Assembly (NCBI GenBank): GCA_900323505.1
Contig: OOIN01000013.1
Location: 806,001-870,000, forward strand
DNA length: 64,000 nucleotides
Direction of reading: 5' to 3'
Source: Ustilago trichophora
Lineage: Eukaryota; Basidiomycota; Ustilaginomycetes; Ustilaginales; Ustilaginaceae
In this document: in pieces, positions 39,601 through 48,860 of the stretch
How the letters are laid out: every line of letters starts with the position of its first letter
How positions within the stretch are numbered: position 1 is the first letter of the stretch
The notes under the pieces: generated by a model
The model's input: only the letters and a program-made list of their open reading frames with translations
Databases searched by the model: none
What the model was told of the DNA's origin: nothing
Made by a program: the position numbers and the translations under genes

Positions 39601-40073
39601 TTTCTGGACCAGGAAACTCGACGGTGATCCCGTCGTCTGTGTCTGCCCAAGTGTCGTTGCGTCTGGTACCGGATCAAGACTTGGGCAGTATTGAAGCGTC
39701 TCTGGTGGAATACGTGACGTCGACGTTTGAGGCGCTGTACGCCAGTGTAGGGGAGAGTGTCAGGAACAAGGTCAAGGTAAGCGTGGATCATCGAGCCGAC
39801 TGGTGGCTAGGATCGGATAGCAGCACGTATTTCTGGTTGCTCAAAGATGCAGTGAAAGAAGAGTGGAACGCGGAACCGATCAGTATCCGGGAAGGTGGAA
39901 GTATCCCAGCGATTGCCATCTTGGAAAAGGAACTGGATGCAGGAGCGGTACATTTGCCCATGGGACAATCGAGCGACAATGCGCATCTACCGAATGAAAG
40001 GCTGCGACAGATCAACTTGGTAAAAGGACAGAATGTTGTAAGGAGGTTTATCGAAGGATTGGCTGCGATCTAG
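36630..40073 (+). CDS. dug2: Dug2-like WD40/M20 peptidase subunit for glutathione breakdown
   Basis: A 1,147-residue open frame without introns. The N-terminal half has WD40 repeats (for example GHSASVLALELAPEKNWLFS, DNTVRVWDA, LASGSGDETIKLW, GADGKVHTWD, GSSDNLIKIWD). The C-terminal half is an M20 metallopeptidase-like domain: FYGHYDCIAA (metal His), YGRGVSDNKGP (bridging Asp), FVIEGEEENGS (catalytic Glu pair), NSYWLDEETPCLTVGLRG, and HLPMGQSSDNAHLPNERL. This combination defines Dug2, which with Dug3 (a glutamine amidotransferase-like partner) degrades glutathione in yeast. The length exceeds yeast Dug2 (about 880) because of long Ser/Thr-rich linkers at about 190-370 and 560-690. Confidence 0.92.
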   Translation: MCSPNVHFEHFFNQPSSSSSSSSRQSGDNVRSLAHARQAGATSITSVVSTARQSAIASTSALLSHTINHSSSVLSLAVDERRNLLYSGSQEGYINVWHLDTFQSTARLHGHSASVLALELAPEKNWLFSSSGDNTVRVWDALTNAPLFVVYPAEDSVGDIFALKWCPVLETLYLGCQSTSIQWICLAGFDKQKGSSLARAGGRGEAASQQAENGLAGVGTSDTGADSPIISTPDLMSRPHKFFDSVPVALSRSGMGSAGTSTPTRPRPPPAAVTALASAKVSSTYHKDPQYASVADHNLAANGPLSTSGTTDKVLHAASQRLDHAAVTSTMSSPDPCHDASSGAVRSLLVPSTSSVPSAHFGYIYCLALLTLEGDAEHPTVLASGSGDETIKLWHATRSGLSLLATLESPNADGNAVLALASWKTTLFSGLQGGEVEVWDLETCTLVRTIRAHSDDVICLETCPESGLLFTAGADGKVHTWDRSFRCISKLQAHDGIVLSLAKIRGVAGIGDDVDDRDLHEYGPAARGQWSKVVQLVTGSSDNLIKIWDTLPATPCSSSTLSFSRDTTTEARRRGLERLSLDKTSQSLSSTPVATATTSTGSTVGVEAASMLASTSCTNGAEGSSAQWRLLRSLLRKFISFPSISASEEHREDCRQAAHFLKTCFQELGAEARILPNPVGTNPLVLATFKANADRSRRRRTGAGTNFDRSRSTSTSAASTDSRESFGREAEDGDDVEGEGLSNSVMFDHLEDAVKGEEGDDDPSGQARRKKRCLFYGHYDCIAAEGSWTSDPFTLDGRDGYLYGRGVSDNKGPILAAGCAVHQLLSTRKLYSDVVFVIEGEEENGSVGFVEAVRRYKAEIGDIDVVLLSNSYWLDEETPCLTVGLRGVVRATVSISSGDRDVHSGVEGGSIREPMVDMVKLLSRLTGQGDRVSLPGFYDRVRRTTDTEVEAYKDIVRIKQSQCWSRTRGETVESLMAKWRNPSLSVHNIRVSGPGNSTVIPSSVSAQVSLRLVPDQDLGSIEASLVEYVTSTFEALYASVGESVRNKVKVSVDHRADWWLGSDSSTYFWLLKDAVKEEWNAEPISIREGGSIPAIAILEKELDAGAVHLPMGQSSDNAHLPNERLRQINLVKGQNVVRRFIEGLAAI

Positions 40074-40856
40074 ACGATGTGGGCGTTGAGATGATCGGTG
40101 ATGATGCCCAAGTGTAATAATTACAGTGCAGAACAGTGTAGAAAGCAATATATGCGCTGCTGTCTACTGTAAATTGGTGTGGCCAAGGTGTGGGGGGTGT
40201 TAAGCCATCAAGCGTGACGCATGACGTGTTTATGTGTGCAAGATGGCATACAGTATATCGATTCGATTCGCGCATGTTGAAAGATGGAGAAGCCATTGGA
40301 GTAGCGTGTGCTACAGTATGCTGTATGTATGTGGAAGCGAAGGCATGAGTCAAGAAGCTATTATTGGCAACATATGGTGTACTGTACTGTACTAGCTGCT
40401 TTCAGATATGTTGGCGCCGTCGATCCTTTTGGCTCGTACAGAGAAAGAGGGTGTGAAATTGTGACATACAGTATGTGCATGTCGCCCCTCTTGAAAAATA
40501 AATAAATAAAAGAGTCGTGACACAGGTGAAATGACAGAGACTAGAGTAGTGTACTGTACAGTACAGTATGCACGTCGATGCAGTTCTCCTCAACTTGACT
40601 TAGCTGAGAGAGAGGGTGAGAGATGAGAGAGAGAGAGAGAACGAGTAAGTTGAGCCAAACACTCACTCTCTTTAATCTTACCATCGTCCAACCCTCTCTT
40701 GTTGACCTTGTTGCCACTTTACCATTTCACTCAACACCGCCTTCCTCGACACGACACGATACCATACGACACTTTGACGATATACTTGTTTTTCATACCC
40801 GATCGCAACCCTCTCTCTCTCTCTCTCTCTCTTCAGCCGTCAAGCGGCAACATCGC
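40074..40856. other. Intergenic region between dug2 and the oxysterol-binding protein gene
   Basis: About 780 bases rich in TACAGTA/TACTGTA copies (for example about 40249, 40312, 40379-40393, 40465 and 40551-40570), plus a GA tract (about 40626-40641) and a CT tract (about 40810-40832) in the likely 5' UTR. No gene is seen. Confidence 0.6.
40551..40570. repeat. TACTGTACAGTA palindrome copy with an added CAGTA unit
   Basis: GTACTGTACAGTAC is a perfect palindrome here, followed by another AGTA unit. It is part of the motif family described under the 21182-21217 palindrome. Confidence 0.85.
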
Positions 40857-43800
40857 ATGGTGGCACACTCTATCAAACCCACAGAAATGTCCAGCTCGCA
40901 TGTCCCAAATGGCAGCGTCACAGCTGGTGCCGATGATGGTAAGTCCTTTTTTTTCTTTCAGCACAAAGCAGCTTGTAACACCACCACTTGGTTTGATTCA
41001 ATCTTACCAGCTTGCGCCTCTTACGCACGGATCATGCTGCCTACAATCACCGCCACCCTGCTACGGTCTCATTCTGGTCCGGCTCGCCTTGCTCTCATCT
41101 TCCTAGCTTCCTTTGTGCTGACGCTCTTTCCTGCCCTTTTTTCCCCTTTTCCTTCTACCGTCGTCTCCTCCTTGACCTTCCCATCTCGCTCTCTCCGCCA
41201 CCATCTGCGCTTTCCCACCATGCCAATCACCATCGACCCCGACGTTGGCTCCACCACACGCACAAAACGTCGCAATTCCTCGCATTCCCTCTTTGCACAT
41301 GCTCGTCGACTCTCAATCGGTTCATGCTCCCTTCACAATGTCGCTTTCCACTTTCGCCATGGATCCACCACTCCTTCTCCGCCACCGCCTCCCGTACCGC
41401 CTCTTCCTCAACACATCAATCCCGACGCTGCCCATCGTCCATCTTCTCCCTCTCGCCTACCTATCGATCCCCACGTCTCAGTCGCAGAAGCCGTCTACAG
41501 CTTCAAACTGCTCGAAGCTCTGAGAAAAGCAGATCAGCAGGCACTCATTCCCCTCCTCCAACCTACATACATCAATCAAAATCACCTCGCAAAAGAGAGC
41601 ACCAGTCCGCTTCACTTGGCCGTTCGATGCGCCGACTTCAACATCATCTCGTTCCTCCTCAACTACAAGTCCATCGACTTGAACGCAGTAGAGGCGCAGC
41701 ACGGCAACACCGCCCTTCACATCGCCTCGGCTTCCGGTCGAGATGACGTCGTTCAGCTTTTGCTCGAACAGCAAGACATCGACGACTCGAAGCGCAACAA
41801 CGACGGCAAGGATGCTCTCGCAGTCGCAAAGACTCCCGAGATCGCACAACACATCCAAGTCAGTCGCGCACAGCTCAACCTCAAGTATCTAGATCTCCTC
41901 ACCGCCTACGAACAAGACGCTCCCGGCGCCGATGCCAAGATCCATCAACTCTTGGACCTCCCCCGACACACGGTCATCGACCTCAATGCACATGGCACCG
42001 ACGGTAGCACCCTCCTCCACCAAGCCGTCAAGCGCAAAGACACTCGCATGATCGAGACGGCCGTTCGAAAGGGCGCAGACGTCTACGCCAGAGATCGTCG
42101 CGGCAAACGCGTCAACGATGTCACCAAGGACGAAAAGGTCAAGGCGCTCTTGCGTCAGCTTCACAATGCCGATGCCGCAAAGGCTTCACAGGCCAGCCAA
42201 TCCGGCCAGCCACCTTCCTTTAAAGGCTATCTCGGAAAATGGACCAACATCGCTCACGGATACAAGACTCGATGGTTTGTCCTCGAGGATGGCATCCTCT
42301 CCTACTATCACTCCCAGGACGACGAAGGCAAGCAATCCCGCGGTGCCATCAACATGCGCTACGCAAACATCCGCGCCGATAACAACGACAAGCATCGCCT
42401 CGAGGTCATCAGCGAAACGGGCAAGGGCACCTCCAAGCTCTACCTCCGCGGCACTCATCCGGTCGAGCGTGCTCGTTGGGTTCAGGTCCTCCAGCAGACC
42501 AAAGAGTTTTTCAACCTCGAACGACAGGCCAGTCGTGCAGACAGCTTCTACCGTCAACGCGCTCCTTCTACCTCTTCGCTCTCGGCCGCTCATCAGGGCG
42601 TTTCGGCTCTACAGTCCACCACACCGCTCGCCAACCCGGCCGCCATCGTCCGCCCCTCATCCACTGCACCTAGCGAAAAGGGCAGCCGAGGTGGCGGTCT
42701 CCTCTCGATCAAATCTCCAAGCACACAGCCGCCCTCGGGTGCGCCAAGCGAGCGTTCGCTTCCTCTTGTCAATCGCAGCCCGAGTCTGCTCAGTCGTCTC
42801 TCGAGCGAGGGTCGCGCCGAAGATGACAACGAGGGCGGTGCCACTGCGGGCCGCATGCCGTACGAATCCGAGTTCCCCCTCACGGCTGAAGCGCTCAAGG
42901 CGCAGGCAGAAGCCAGCCAGCGTCTCGTCGAAACCCTTGCCACTGCCAGCGCCGTTGCTGCTCCCGCCATCTCTTCCGGCCGTAACTCTTCCGAAGATGG
43001 CAGCACCGCCAAGCACAACAACCGCTCCCATCGCGCTTCCACCGCCTCGTTGGCCAGCAACGGAGATACCGTGCGCTCGGCTCTCGAGGCAGCGGTTCGC
43101 AGTAACCTCCAACTCGTCGAACGATACCAGGCCATGGTCGCTGCACGCGAGACCTACATGACCAAGCGCTACGAACGCGAGCTGCAGATCAAGCATCTCT
43201 GGGAAGAAAACATGGCCGTACTGGCACAGCAGCACGCAGAGATGGAGTCGCAGCTCAAGGAAGCCGCGGCCGAGAACGCTCGCAGACGAAAGGCGCTGCG
43301 CGAAGTGCGTGAGACCATGGGTTCGTCGCCTGGTTCCATGATTTCGCCTCCGCTGGCGGGTGCTGGCCTTGCCGCGTCTGGATCCATGACCAACTCGCTT
43401 CATGCCCACGATGCTCGTCGTCAGTCGACCGTCTTGAGCAACACCACCACCCAGTCGTTTGAGACGGCCAATGGCGACGCCGCACCAGGCTCTCTGGCCG
43501 CGCGTCGTCTCGGTGAGCAGGGCGGTGCCCAACTGCAGCTCGACGATACCCTCACACCCCCGATTCAGGCACAACGATCCGCCATTCTGGGCATCGCAGA
43601 CGACAAGGACATGATGCGCGATTCGGTCGACGATGCCGATGACGAATTCTTTGATGCCATCGAGACGGGCAACCTGCCTGGTCTCAAGGTGGACAAGTCG
43701 CTCACCGAGCCCGAGTCGGACCCCAACAAGTGGCCTGCCAAGTTTGACACTACCATCGTGGACGAGCTGGTCCAGGAAGCCATGGAACCGTACAAGCACT

Positions 43801-45155
43801 TGCGAACGCAGATGCCCATCGGCAAAGACGACCGTCCCTCGGTGTCACTGTGGGCGATCCTCAAGAACAACATTGGAAAGGATTTGACCAAGATTTCGTT
43901 CCCCGTCAGCTTCAACGAGCCCACCTCGATGCTGCAGCGTATGGCCGAGGACATGGAGTTTTCGGAATGCCTCGACGCCGCTGCCATGCAGGAGGACTCG
44001 ACCAAGCGTATCGCCTACGTCGCTGCCTTTGCCATGAGCAACTACTCTTCGACGATCGGCCGAATCGCCAAGCCCTTCAATCCGTTGCTGGGCGAGACGT
44101 TCGAGTACATGCGTCCCGATAAAAAGTACCGATACTACTCGGAGCAAGTCTCGCACCATCCTCCCATCTCGGCGTGCTTTGCGCAATCGCCTACCTGGGA
44201 GTACATGGGTTGCGTCGATGCCAAGTCCAAGTTCCTCGGCCGTACCTTCGAGATCCGACCGACGGGTGTAGCGCACGTCAACCTCAAGGTACCGCGCAAG
44301 TGGGTCAAGACGGACAAGGAGCTCAAGTCGGCGCCCATGCTGGCCGACGACCATGTGCTCGAGCACTACTCTTGGAACAAGGTGACGACGTCGGTTTCCG
44401 GATTCATTGTTGGCAGTCCTACGATCGACCACTTTGGCGACATGGAGGTGACCAACCATGCCACGGGTGATCGATGTGTTCTGACGTTCAAGCCTAGAGG
44501 ATGGCGAGGCAAGGATGCGTACGAGATCCGCGGAAGCGTGTATGACGCTCAGGGCAATATGCGATGGGACATTGCTGGACGCTGGAATTCGCAGCTGGTG
44601 GCGCGCAAGTGTGGTGCGGGTTCGGGTGATCTCAACCCGGACCAGAGCGTCGATGCACCCGACGGACAGATTGCCACGGCGCAACCTCTTGCCGAATATC
44701 TGTTGCTCTGGCGCAACTCTGAGAAGCCTCCGACGCCTTTCAACCTGACGCCGTTTGCCATTACGCTCAACTCTTGCCCTGACGACCTTCGTCCCTGGCT
44801 GGCGCCTACCGACTGTCGTCTACGTCCCGATCTAAGCGCTTTTGAAAGTGGGAAATTTGACCAGGCCAACGATCTCAAGCAGAAACTCGAAAACCACCAG
44901 CGCGAAACACGACGGAAAAGAGAGACGGGCGAATTGCCGCCTCACGAACCACGCTGGTTCAAACGTACAGTCGATAGCGATACCAAAGAAACGCTGTGGC
45001 AACCCGCTCCCGCTCCATCGGGTGCAGGCGCAGGCGGCAAAGAAACCACCTCGTACTGGGCAGAAAGATACCAAGTCGGCAGTAAAAAATCCAAAGGTCA
45101 AGAGGCGGATTGGAAAGACGTCTATCACATCTTTGGCGATTTCGAGGTTCGTTAA
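40857..45155 (+). CDS. Oxysterol-binding protein (Osh1/Osh2-like: ankyrin, PH, ORD)
   Basis: The open frame is 1,432 residues from the ATG at 40857. Ankyrin repeats lie at about 240-430 (STSPLHLAVRCADFNIISFLL, HGNTALHIASASGRDDVVQLL, GSTLLHQAVKRKDTRMIETA), and a PH domain at about 455-550 (KGYLGKWTNIAHGYKTRWFV, ARWVQVLQQ). A coiled segment follows near 760-810. The OSBP-related lipid-transfer domain covers about 985-1400, with the signature EQVSHHPPISAC near 1096. Osh1/2-type proteins exchange sterols and PI4P at ER contact sites. The N terminus is uncertain: a donor GTAAGT at 40939 and an acceptor TCTCAG at 41481 would remove a 543-nt, pyrimidine-rich, stop-free stretch in frame and join GADD to VAEAVYSFKLLEALRKADQ, which is the usual start of the family's first domain. 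Confidence 0.88.
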   Translation: MVAHSIKPTEMSSSHVPNGSVTAGADDGKSFFFFQHKAACNTTTWFDSILPACASYARIMLPTITATLLRSHSGPARLALIFLASFVLTLFPALFSPFPSTVVSSLTFPSRSLRHHLRFPTMPITIDPDVGSTTRTKRRNSSHSLFAHARRLSIGSCSLHNVAFHFRHGSTTPSPPPPPVPPLPQHINPDAAHRPSSPSRLPIDPHVSVAEAVYSFKLLEALRKADQQALIPLLQPTYINQNHLAKESTSPLHLAVRCADFNIISFLLNYKSIDLNAVEAQHGNTALHIASASGRDDVVQLLLEQQDIDDSKRNNDGKDALAVAKTPEIAQHIQVSRAQLNLKYLDLLTAYEQDAPGADAKIHQLLDLPRHTVIDLNAHGTDGSTLLHQAVKRKDTRMIETAVRKGADVYARDRRGKRVNDVTKDEKVKALLRQLHNADAAKASQASQSGQPPSFKGYLGKWTNIAHGYKTRWFVLEDGILSYYHSQDDEGKQSRGAINMRYANIRADNNDKHRLEVISETGKGTSKLYLRGTHPVERARWVQVLQQTKEFFNLERQASRADSFYRQRAPSTSSLSAAHQGVSALQSTTPLANPAAIVRPSSTAPSEKGSRGGGLLSIKSPSTQPPSGAPSERSLPLVNRSPSLLSRLSSEGRAEDDNEGGATAGRMPYESEFPLTAEALKAQAEASQRLVETLATASAVAAPAISSGRNSSEDGSTAKHNNRSHRASTASLASNGDTVRSALEAAVRSNLQLVERYQAMVAARETYMTKRYERELQIKHLWEENMAVLAQQHAEMESQLKEAAAENARRRKALREVRETMGSSPGSMISPPLAGAGLAASGSMTNSLHAHDARRQSTVLSNTTTQSFETANGDAAPGSLAARRLGEQGGAQLQLDDTLTPPIQAQRSAILGIADDKDMMRDSVDDADDEFFDAIETGNLPGLKVDKSLTEPESDPNKWPAKFDTTIVDELVQEAMEPYKHLRTQMPIGKDDRPSVSLWAILKNNIGKDLTKISFPVSFNEPTSMLQRMAEDMEFSECLDAAAMQEDSTKRIAYVAAFAMSNYSSTIGRIAKPFNPLLGETFEYMRPDKKYRYYSEQVSHHPPISACFAQSPTWEYMGCVDAKSKFLGRTFEIRPTGVAHVNLKVPRKWVKTDKELKSAPMLADDHVLEHYSWNKVTTSVSGFIVGSPTIDHFGDMEVTNHATGDRCVLTFKPRGWRGKDAYEIRGSVYDAQGNMRWDIAGRWNSQLVARKCGAGSGDLNPDQSVDAPDGQIATAQPLAEYLLLWRNSEKPPTPFNLTPFAITLNSCPDDLRPWLAPTDCRLRPDLSAFESGKFDQANDLKQKLENHQRETRRKRETGELPPHEPRWFKRTVDSDTKETLWQPAPAPSGAGAGGKETTSYWAERYQVGSKKSKGQEADWKDVYHIFGDFEVR

Positions 45156-45156
45156 A

Positions 45157-45158
<2 letters not shown>

Positions 45159-45191
<33 letters not shown>
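45159..45191 (+). repeat. 33-nt poly-T tract after the OSBP stop
   Basis: The T run starts three bases after the stop codon and marks the beginning of the 3' UTR. Confidence 0.9.
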
Positions 45192-45642
45192 CCACAAGTA
45201 TAGATTCTACACCGTATACACATGTATACACATACCCGTCTCTTTCTCTTTCTCTTGTTTCTGATTGTATCTTTGTTTGTTTGGTAGCTCGACCCGCTAT
45301 TCGTTTCGGTATGAATGAAGATGGTTGCGCTGTGATGTTGGCTGGTTGTGATAGGAGTGTGAGGATTGTAGTCGGAAGAAACGATTGAGATAGTGTTGCT
45401 GTGGATGATGTGGGACACGCGACATCAGAGAGACTTGTGATTGGCTGCCTCACGGCGATTTTGGTAGCGAAATGCGAGAAAGATTAGATTTGTGATTGAC
45501 TCGACCTTTTTTTTTTTTTACTGTACTGGGAAATTGCGAAAACTTCCGGAAATCATAATCGACCAACGGCGCTTATTCTTATTTTGCTTCCTTGAGAAAG
45601 AACCACCACCATCTATAGGATAGATTTCCGTCGTCGCCCAGA

Positions 45643-46500
45643 ATGAATACCGCTCCATCGCCTCTGCCTCGAATCTCGGGCAAACAGCTGATCGTTTTCG
45701 ATTTCGATTGGTAAGTTGCTTCGTTGCCCTGCATTGGGATGGTTAGGACGAGATTCGCTGATACCTCGATGGCTTGCATCCGACGATATAGGTCGTTGGT
45801 GGATCAAGATACGGATCGATACGTTCACGAAGCGCTGTATCCGGCCCTTCGAGCCGAGCTGCAACGACGCAAGTCGAACGAGCAATTTACCGACCTGTGT
45901 GCCGATCTTTTGGTCAAGTTGCACTCGCACGGATTTGGTCCTTCCGACATCCAATCTGCGCTTTGTACGCTTCCGTTCCATCCGGGTGTCAAACGTGGTG
46001 TATCCAACCTCAAAGCCGCTGGACAGACCACGTTCTTCCTCCTCTCCAACAGCAACACTGTCTACATCTCTACCATCCTCTCGCATCACAAGCTGTCGGA
46101 TCTTTTCGACGAAATCGTGACGAATCCAGCCGAATTCAACTCGGAAGGAACCCTAATCCTCCAACGCCGCATCCTGGCTTCCGACCCCCATCAGCACGGT
46201 TGCAAGGTCGGTTGCAGCCCCAACATATGCAAAGGTTCCGAACTCGAATCGTTCCTCGAGCGCAACGGTGGTCGACAGGCTTTTGAAAGAATCATCTACG
46301 TAGGAGACGGCGGAAACGACTACTGCCCCATCCTCCGACTCGACTCGCACGACTTGGCGCTGGTGAGAAAGTTCCGAGGCCTCCAAACCAGAATCGCCAA
46401 AGAAGGCAACGTCAAGGCAGGCGTCAAATACTGGAACGGCGCTTGGGAGTTGGAAGGTTATCTCAACGAGTTGCGCGGTGAAAAGGCTCTAGAGTATTAA
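45643..46500 (+). CDS. HAD phosphatase, PHOSPHO1/PHOSPHO2 type
   Basis: Two exons, 45643-45710 and 45792-46500, with an 81-nt intron (GTAAGT/ATAG) that interrupts a Trp codon inside the catalytic loop. The product is 258 residues. HAD motif I reads FDFDWSLVDQDTD across the junction, the pattern of the PHOSPHO family (DFDxTIVDxDxD). FFLLSNSNTVYI is motif II, and YVGDGGNDYCPIL is the metal-binding motif III/IV. CKVGCSPNICKGSELESFL gives the lysine and cysteine context typical of the family. Animal members remove phosphate from phosphoethanolamine, phosphocholine or pyridoxal phosphate; the fungal substrate is not known. Only the spliced form restores motif I, so the intron is well supported. 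Confidence 0.9.
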
Positions 46501-46868
46501 GATGTTTCTACAAGGTGCTAAATTCCGCTTTTTCTTGGAATGTGAAGAAACAAACAAAACAAAAACAATACCCCGCTTCGTGGTGGCGAAACCCTAACCA
46601 GTGGCCTGTGAACCATGAGCGATGGTTGGTTAAAGTGGTTCTAACGTAAAAAAAATGGGTGGATATCGTTGAAAAAGGCGTCGAATCGGAGGAAAAGCTA
46701 ACCTTTTGGTCGCTTTGCATAGCTCGAGGCTTCTCCGTTTGGCAAAGCTCGACAGGGCTACGATCGAGACCAGCTGATCTAACTTCAAGGTGAGGGTGGG
46801 TATGTATGACTTTTGAATCGAATCTGGGGTGTGTGTAGTAAAAGTACAAATGTCTTGTCTATGATTTT

Positions 46869-48860
46869 CTATACGGCCATCAGCGCGGATATGAGTATCA
46901 ATGTGACCCATATCGAGCATATCGTCGCTGCAACGGCTGGTGCGGCGATTGGGAGAGATGCTCGGTTGTTGCTCTGACCATTATTTGCACCATTGTCACC
47001 GGTTGCTGCGGGATTGTGAGGCACAGGTTGAGGGCTTGAGCTGCTGGCAATCGCTGGAATCTGTCCACCCATTCCACGTGTCAAGATTGCAGAATAGCTC
47101 TCTGGAGCGCCGACCTTTGTTGGAACTACACCTAGACTTGGCGTTGTTGTAGCGTTTGCGAAGAAATACGGTCTGCTCTGAGCGCTCGTCAGCGTAACCA
47201 GCTGATTAGGGATCCAACTGTCGATGGTTGTCGCTTGGCTGTTCAGGAAGCTGGAGAGGGATTGGGTAGGTTGAGGTGCGAAAACGATGCTAGATTCGGT
47301 GGCGGATGCGGGTTGTCGCAGAGGGAAGAATCCTATCTTTGGAGATTCTTTCGTGTTGATCCCGATGCTAAATAGAGAATAGACGGTGCGCAGAAAAGGC
47401 GTTCCGAGGATCCATGATACACCCGTCGTATCGGGCGGTGCAGCGCTCGGCCAGGCGAAACACAAAAACGGTTGCTGGGCATCGGGTCCAATGATATAGT
47501 CGCTAGGTAACAGCGTAAGATTTCGCCCACCAAACGAGAAATACATCCGTTCCGTCGTATCGCAAGGTACCACGAATCGTCCGCCTCCTACATGGCGAGA
47601 GTTGAGGATTCGGCTAAAGATGGCTTCCACATCCGAAGCTGGACCTAGTATCGAGGACGAACCGCTGTCGATGAGTGCCAACGGATGAGGGTTGGCGGAT
47701 GAGTAAGTCGGGGTGAGGGTGACGGGATTTGCGGCTACTCCTGCCGAGTGGAGGGGCAGAACCCACTGAACGTAGGGACCCAAAGCCTCGGCATCGACGT
47801 TGAGCGTATCGTTGGCAGGGAGCCAGGTGTCTCCCGACGGGAAAGGGTAGACATCGTACCATTCCACCAGAGCCCTATCGTGCGATGTGGGGAGGAGTTG
47901 TGGATCTACAGCGCCAAACGTCGCCCTGCCTCCATCCCTGGTCAAGAAAAGTCCAAACAGAGGATACGACTCGTTGCTACCCTGCAAAACCGATGTCATA
48001 AACGGCATCGTCTCCACATCTCCAATCTGCGACTCGTATCCGATCAGGCTTCGTGAAACCACACTTCCACGTGGGAAACCTAATCCAAGAACGCCCGATA
48101 TTCCCTGTGCTGCGAGTGTGACATTGGTAGCATTGATAAGTGCGAAAGCCTGATGAGGTACGACGAGGTTGCCCAGGGCGATGGTGTCGGAGGCTAGGAT
48201 TCCCGATGCTGCGGTAGTGTCGTCGTAGTAGATGCTGAAGGGGATTTCTAGTTTTTGTTGGTCGGATTGACGTGTGGCCAGCCTTCTCGAATCCGAGACG
48301 GTGGTGGTGCTGCTGTTTGTCGAATTGCCGCCAAAACTGGATGCGGTGAGATTCAACCTCGTCCCCGCAGCTGCATCCACTTGGATAGTTCGGTAGCTCT
48401 CGCTCTCTGCCGGGTTGAACTTTAGCACGTTGCCATCGTGGCATCGCAAACTTGTACAGCTAGTCGAAGTGATCCACAAGTCGGAAGAACCCGTGTCGAG
48501 CTGGACGAAGACGAGCTGCGAGTTGGGGCTGGAAGAGATGTTGAGAGCCAAGTCGTAGGCTCCGGAGAGATAAGCGATGGAATGAAGCTCGTCGTGTGGG
48601 TTGTTGGAGGACTGTGTGTTTTGACGCGGTGAGAGGAGGAGGATGGGTTTGCGAGAGAGGGTGGCGGTCTGGAGCGAACGTTGGAGGTCGGCATGGTCGA
48701 GATGGGGTTTGGAGAGATGGCAAGGTGCGCGTAGGGGTATAGCGGAGGATTGGGGAGCGGAAGGAAAAAACGTTGGTGGATTGGCGAGGGTTGCAACGGA
48801 TGGTGGGAGCCAGAAGAAGGGTATGAGGAGGAGGCCAAGCCAAACGGTTTGTGTGACCAT
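46869..48860 (-). CDS. GPI-anchored aspartic protease (yapsin-like)
   Basis: A 663-residue preproenzyme from ATG 48858-48860. It has a signal peptide (TVWLGLLLIPFFWLPPSVA) and a short propeptide. The two catalytic aspartates lie in VQLDTGSSDLW (Asp122) and ALIDSGSSS (Asp398). Conserved flanks are GVLGLGFPRGS after the first lobe and WILGTPFLRTVYSLF near the end of the second. Several N-glycosylation sites occur. A Ser/Pro/Ala-rich stalk leads to a C-terminal hydrophobic tail (APAVAATICSIWVTLILISA), typical of a GPI-anchor signal. Yapsins process secreted and cell-wall proteins at the surface. No intron is needed. It converges with the phosphatase gene. Confidence 0.9.
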   Translation of the reverse strand: MVTQTVWLGLLLIPFFWLPPSVATLANPPTFFPSAPQSSAIPLRAPCHLSKPHLDHADLQRSLQTATLSRKPILLLSPRQNTQSSNNPHDELHSIAYLSGAYDLALNISSSPNSQLVFVQLDTGSSDLWITSTSCTSLRCHDGNVLKFNPAESESYRTIQVDAAAGTRLNLTASSFGGNSTNSSTTTVSDSRRLATRQSDQQKLEIPFSIYYDDTTAASGILASDTIALGNLVVPHQAFALINATNVTLAAQGISGVLGLGFPRGSVVSRSLIGYESQIGDVETMPFMTSVLQGSNESYPLFGLFLTRDGGRATFGAVDPQLLPTSHDRALVEWYDVYPFPSGDTWLPANDTLNVDAEALGPYVQWVLPLHSAGVAANPVTLTPTYSSANPHPLALIDSGSSSILGPASDVEAIFSRILNSRHVGGGRFVVPCDTTERMYFSFGGRNLTLLPSDYIIGPDAQQPFLCFAWPSAAPPDTTGVSWILGTPFLRTVYSLFSIGINTKESPKIGFFPLRQPASATESSIVFAPQPTQSLSSFLNSQATTIDSWIPNQLVTLTSAQSRPYFFANATTTPSLGVVPTKVGAPESYSAILTRGMGGQIPAIASSSSPQPVPHNPAATGDNGANNGQSNNRASLPIAAPAVAATICSIWVTLILISALMAV

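Noticed and set aside
42657..43799. Long open frame on the minus strand opposite the OSBP gene (380 codons)
   Set aside because: It is the antisense shadow of a GC-rich coding region, with no domain and no promoter-like space; the plus-strand gene has clear ankyrin, PH and ORD domains.
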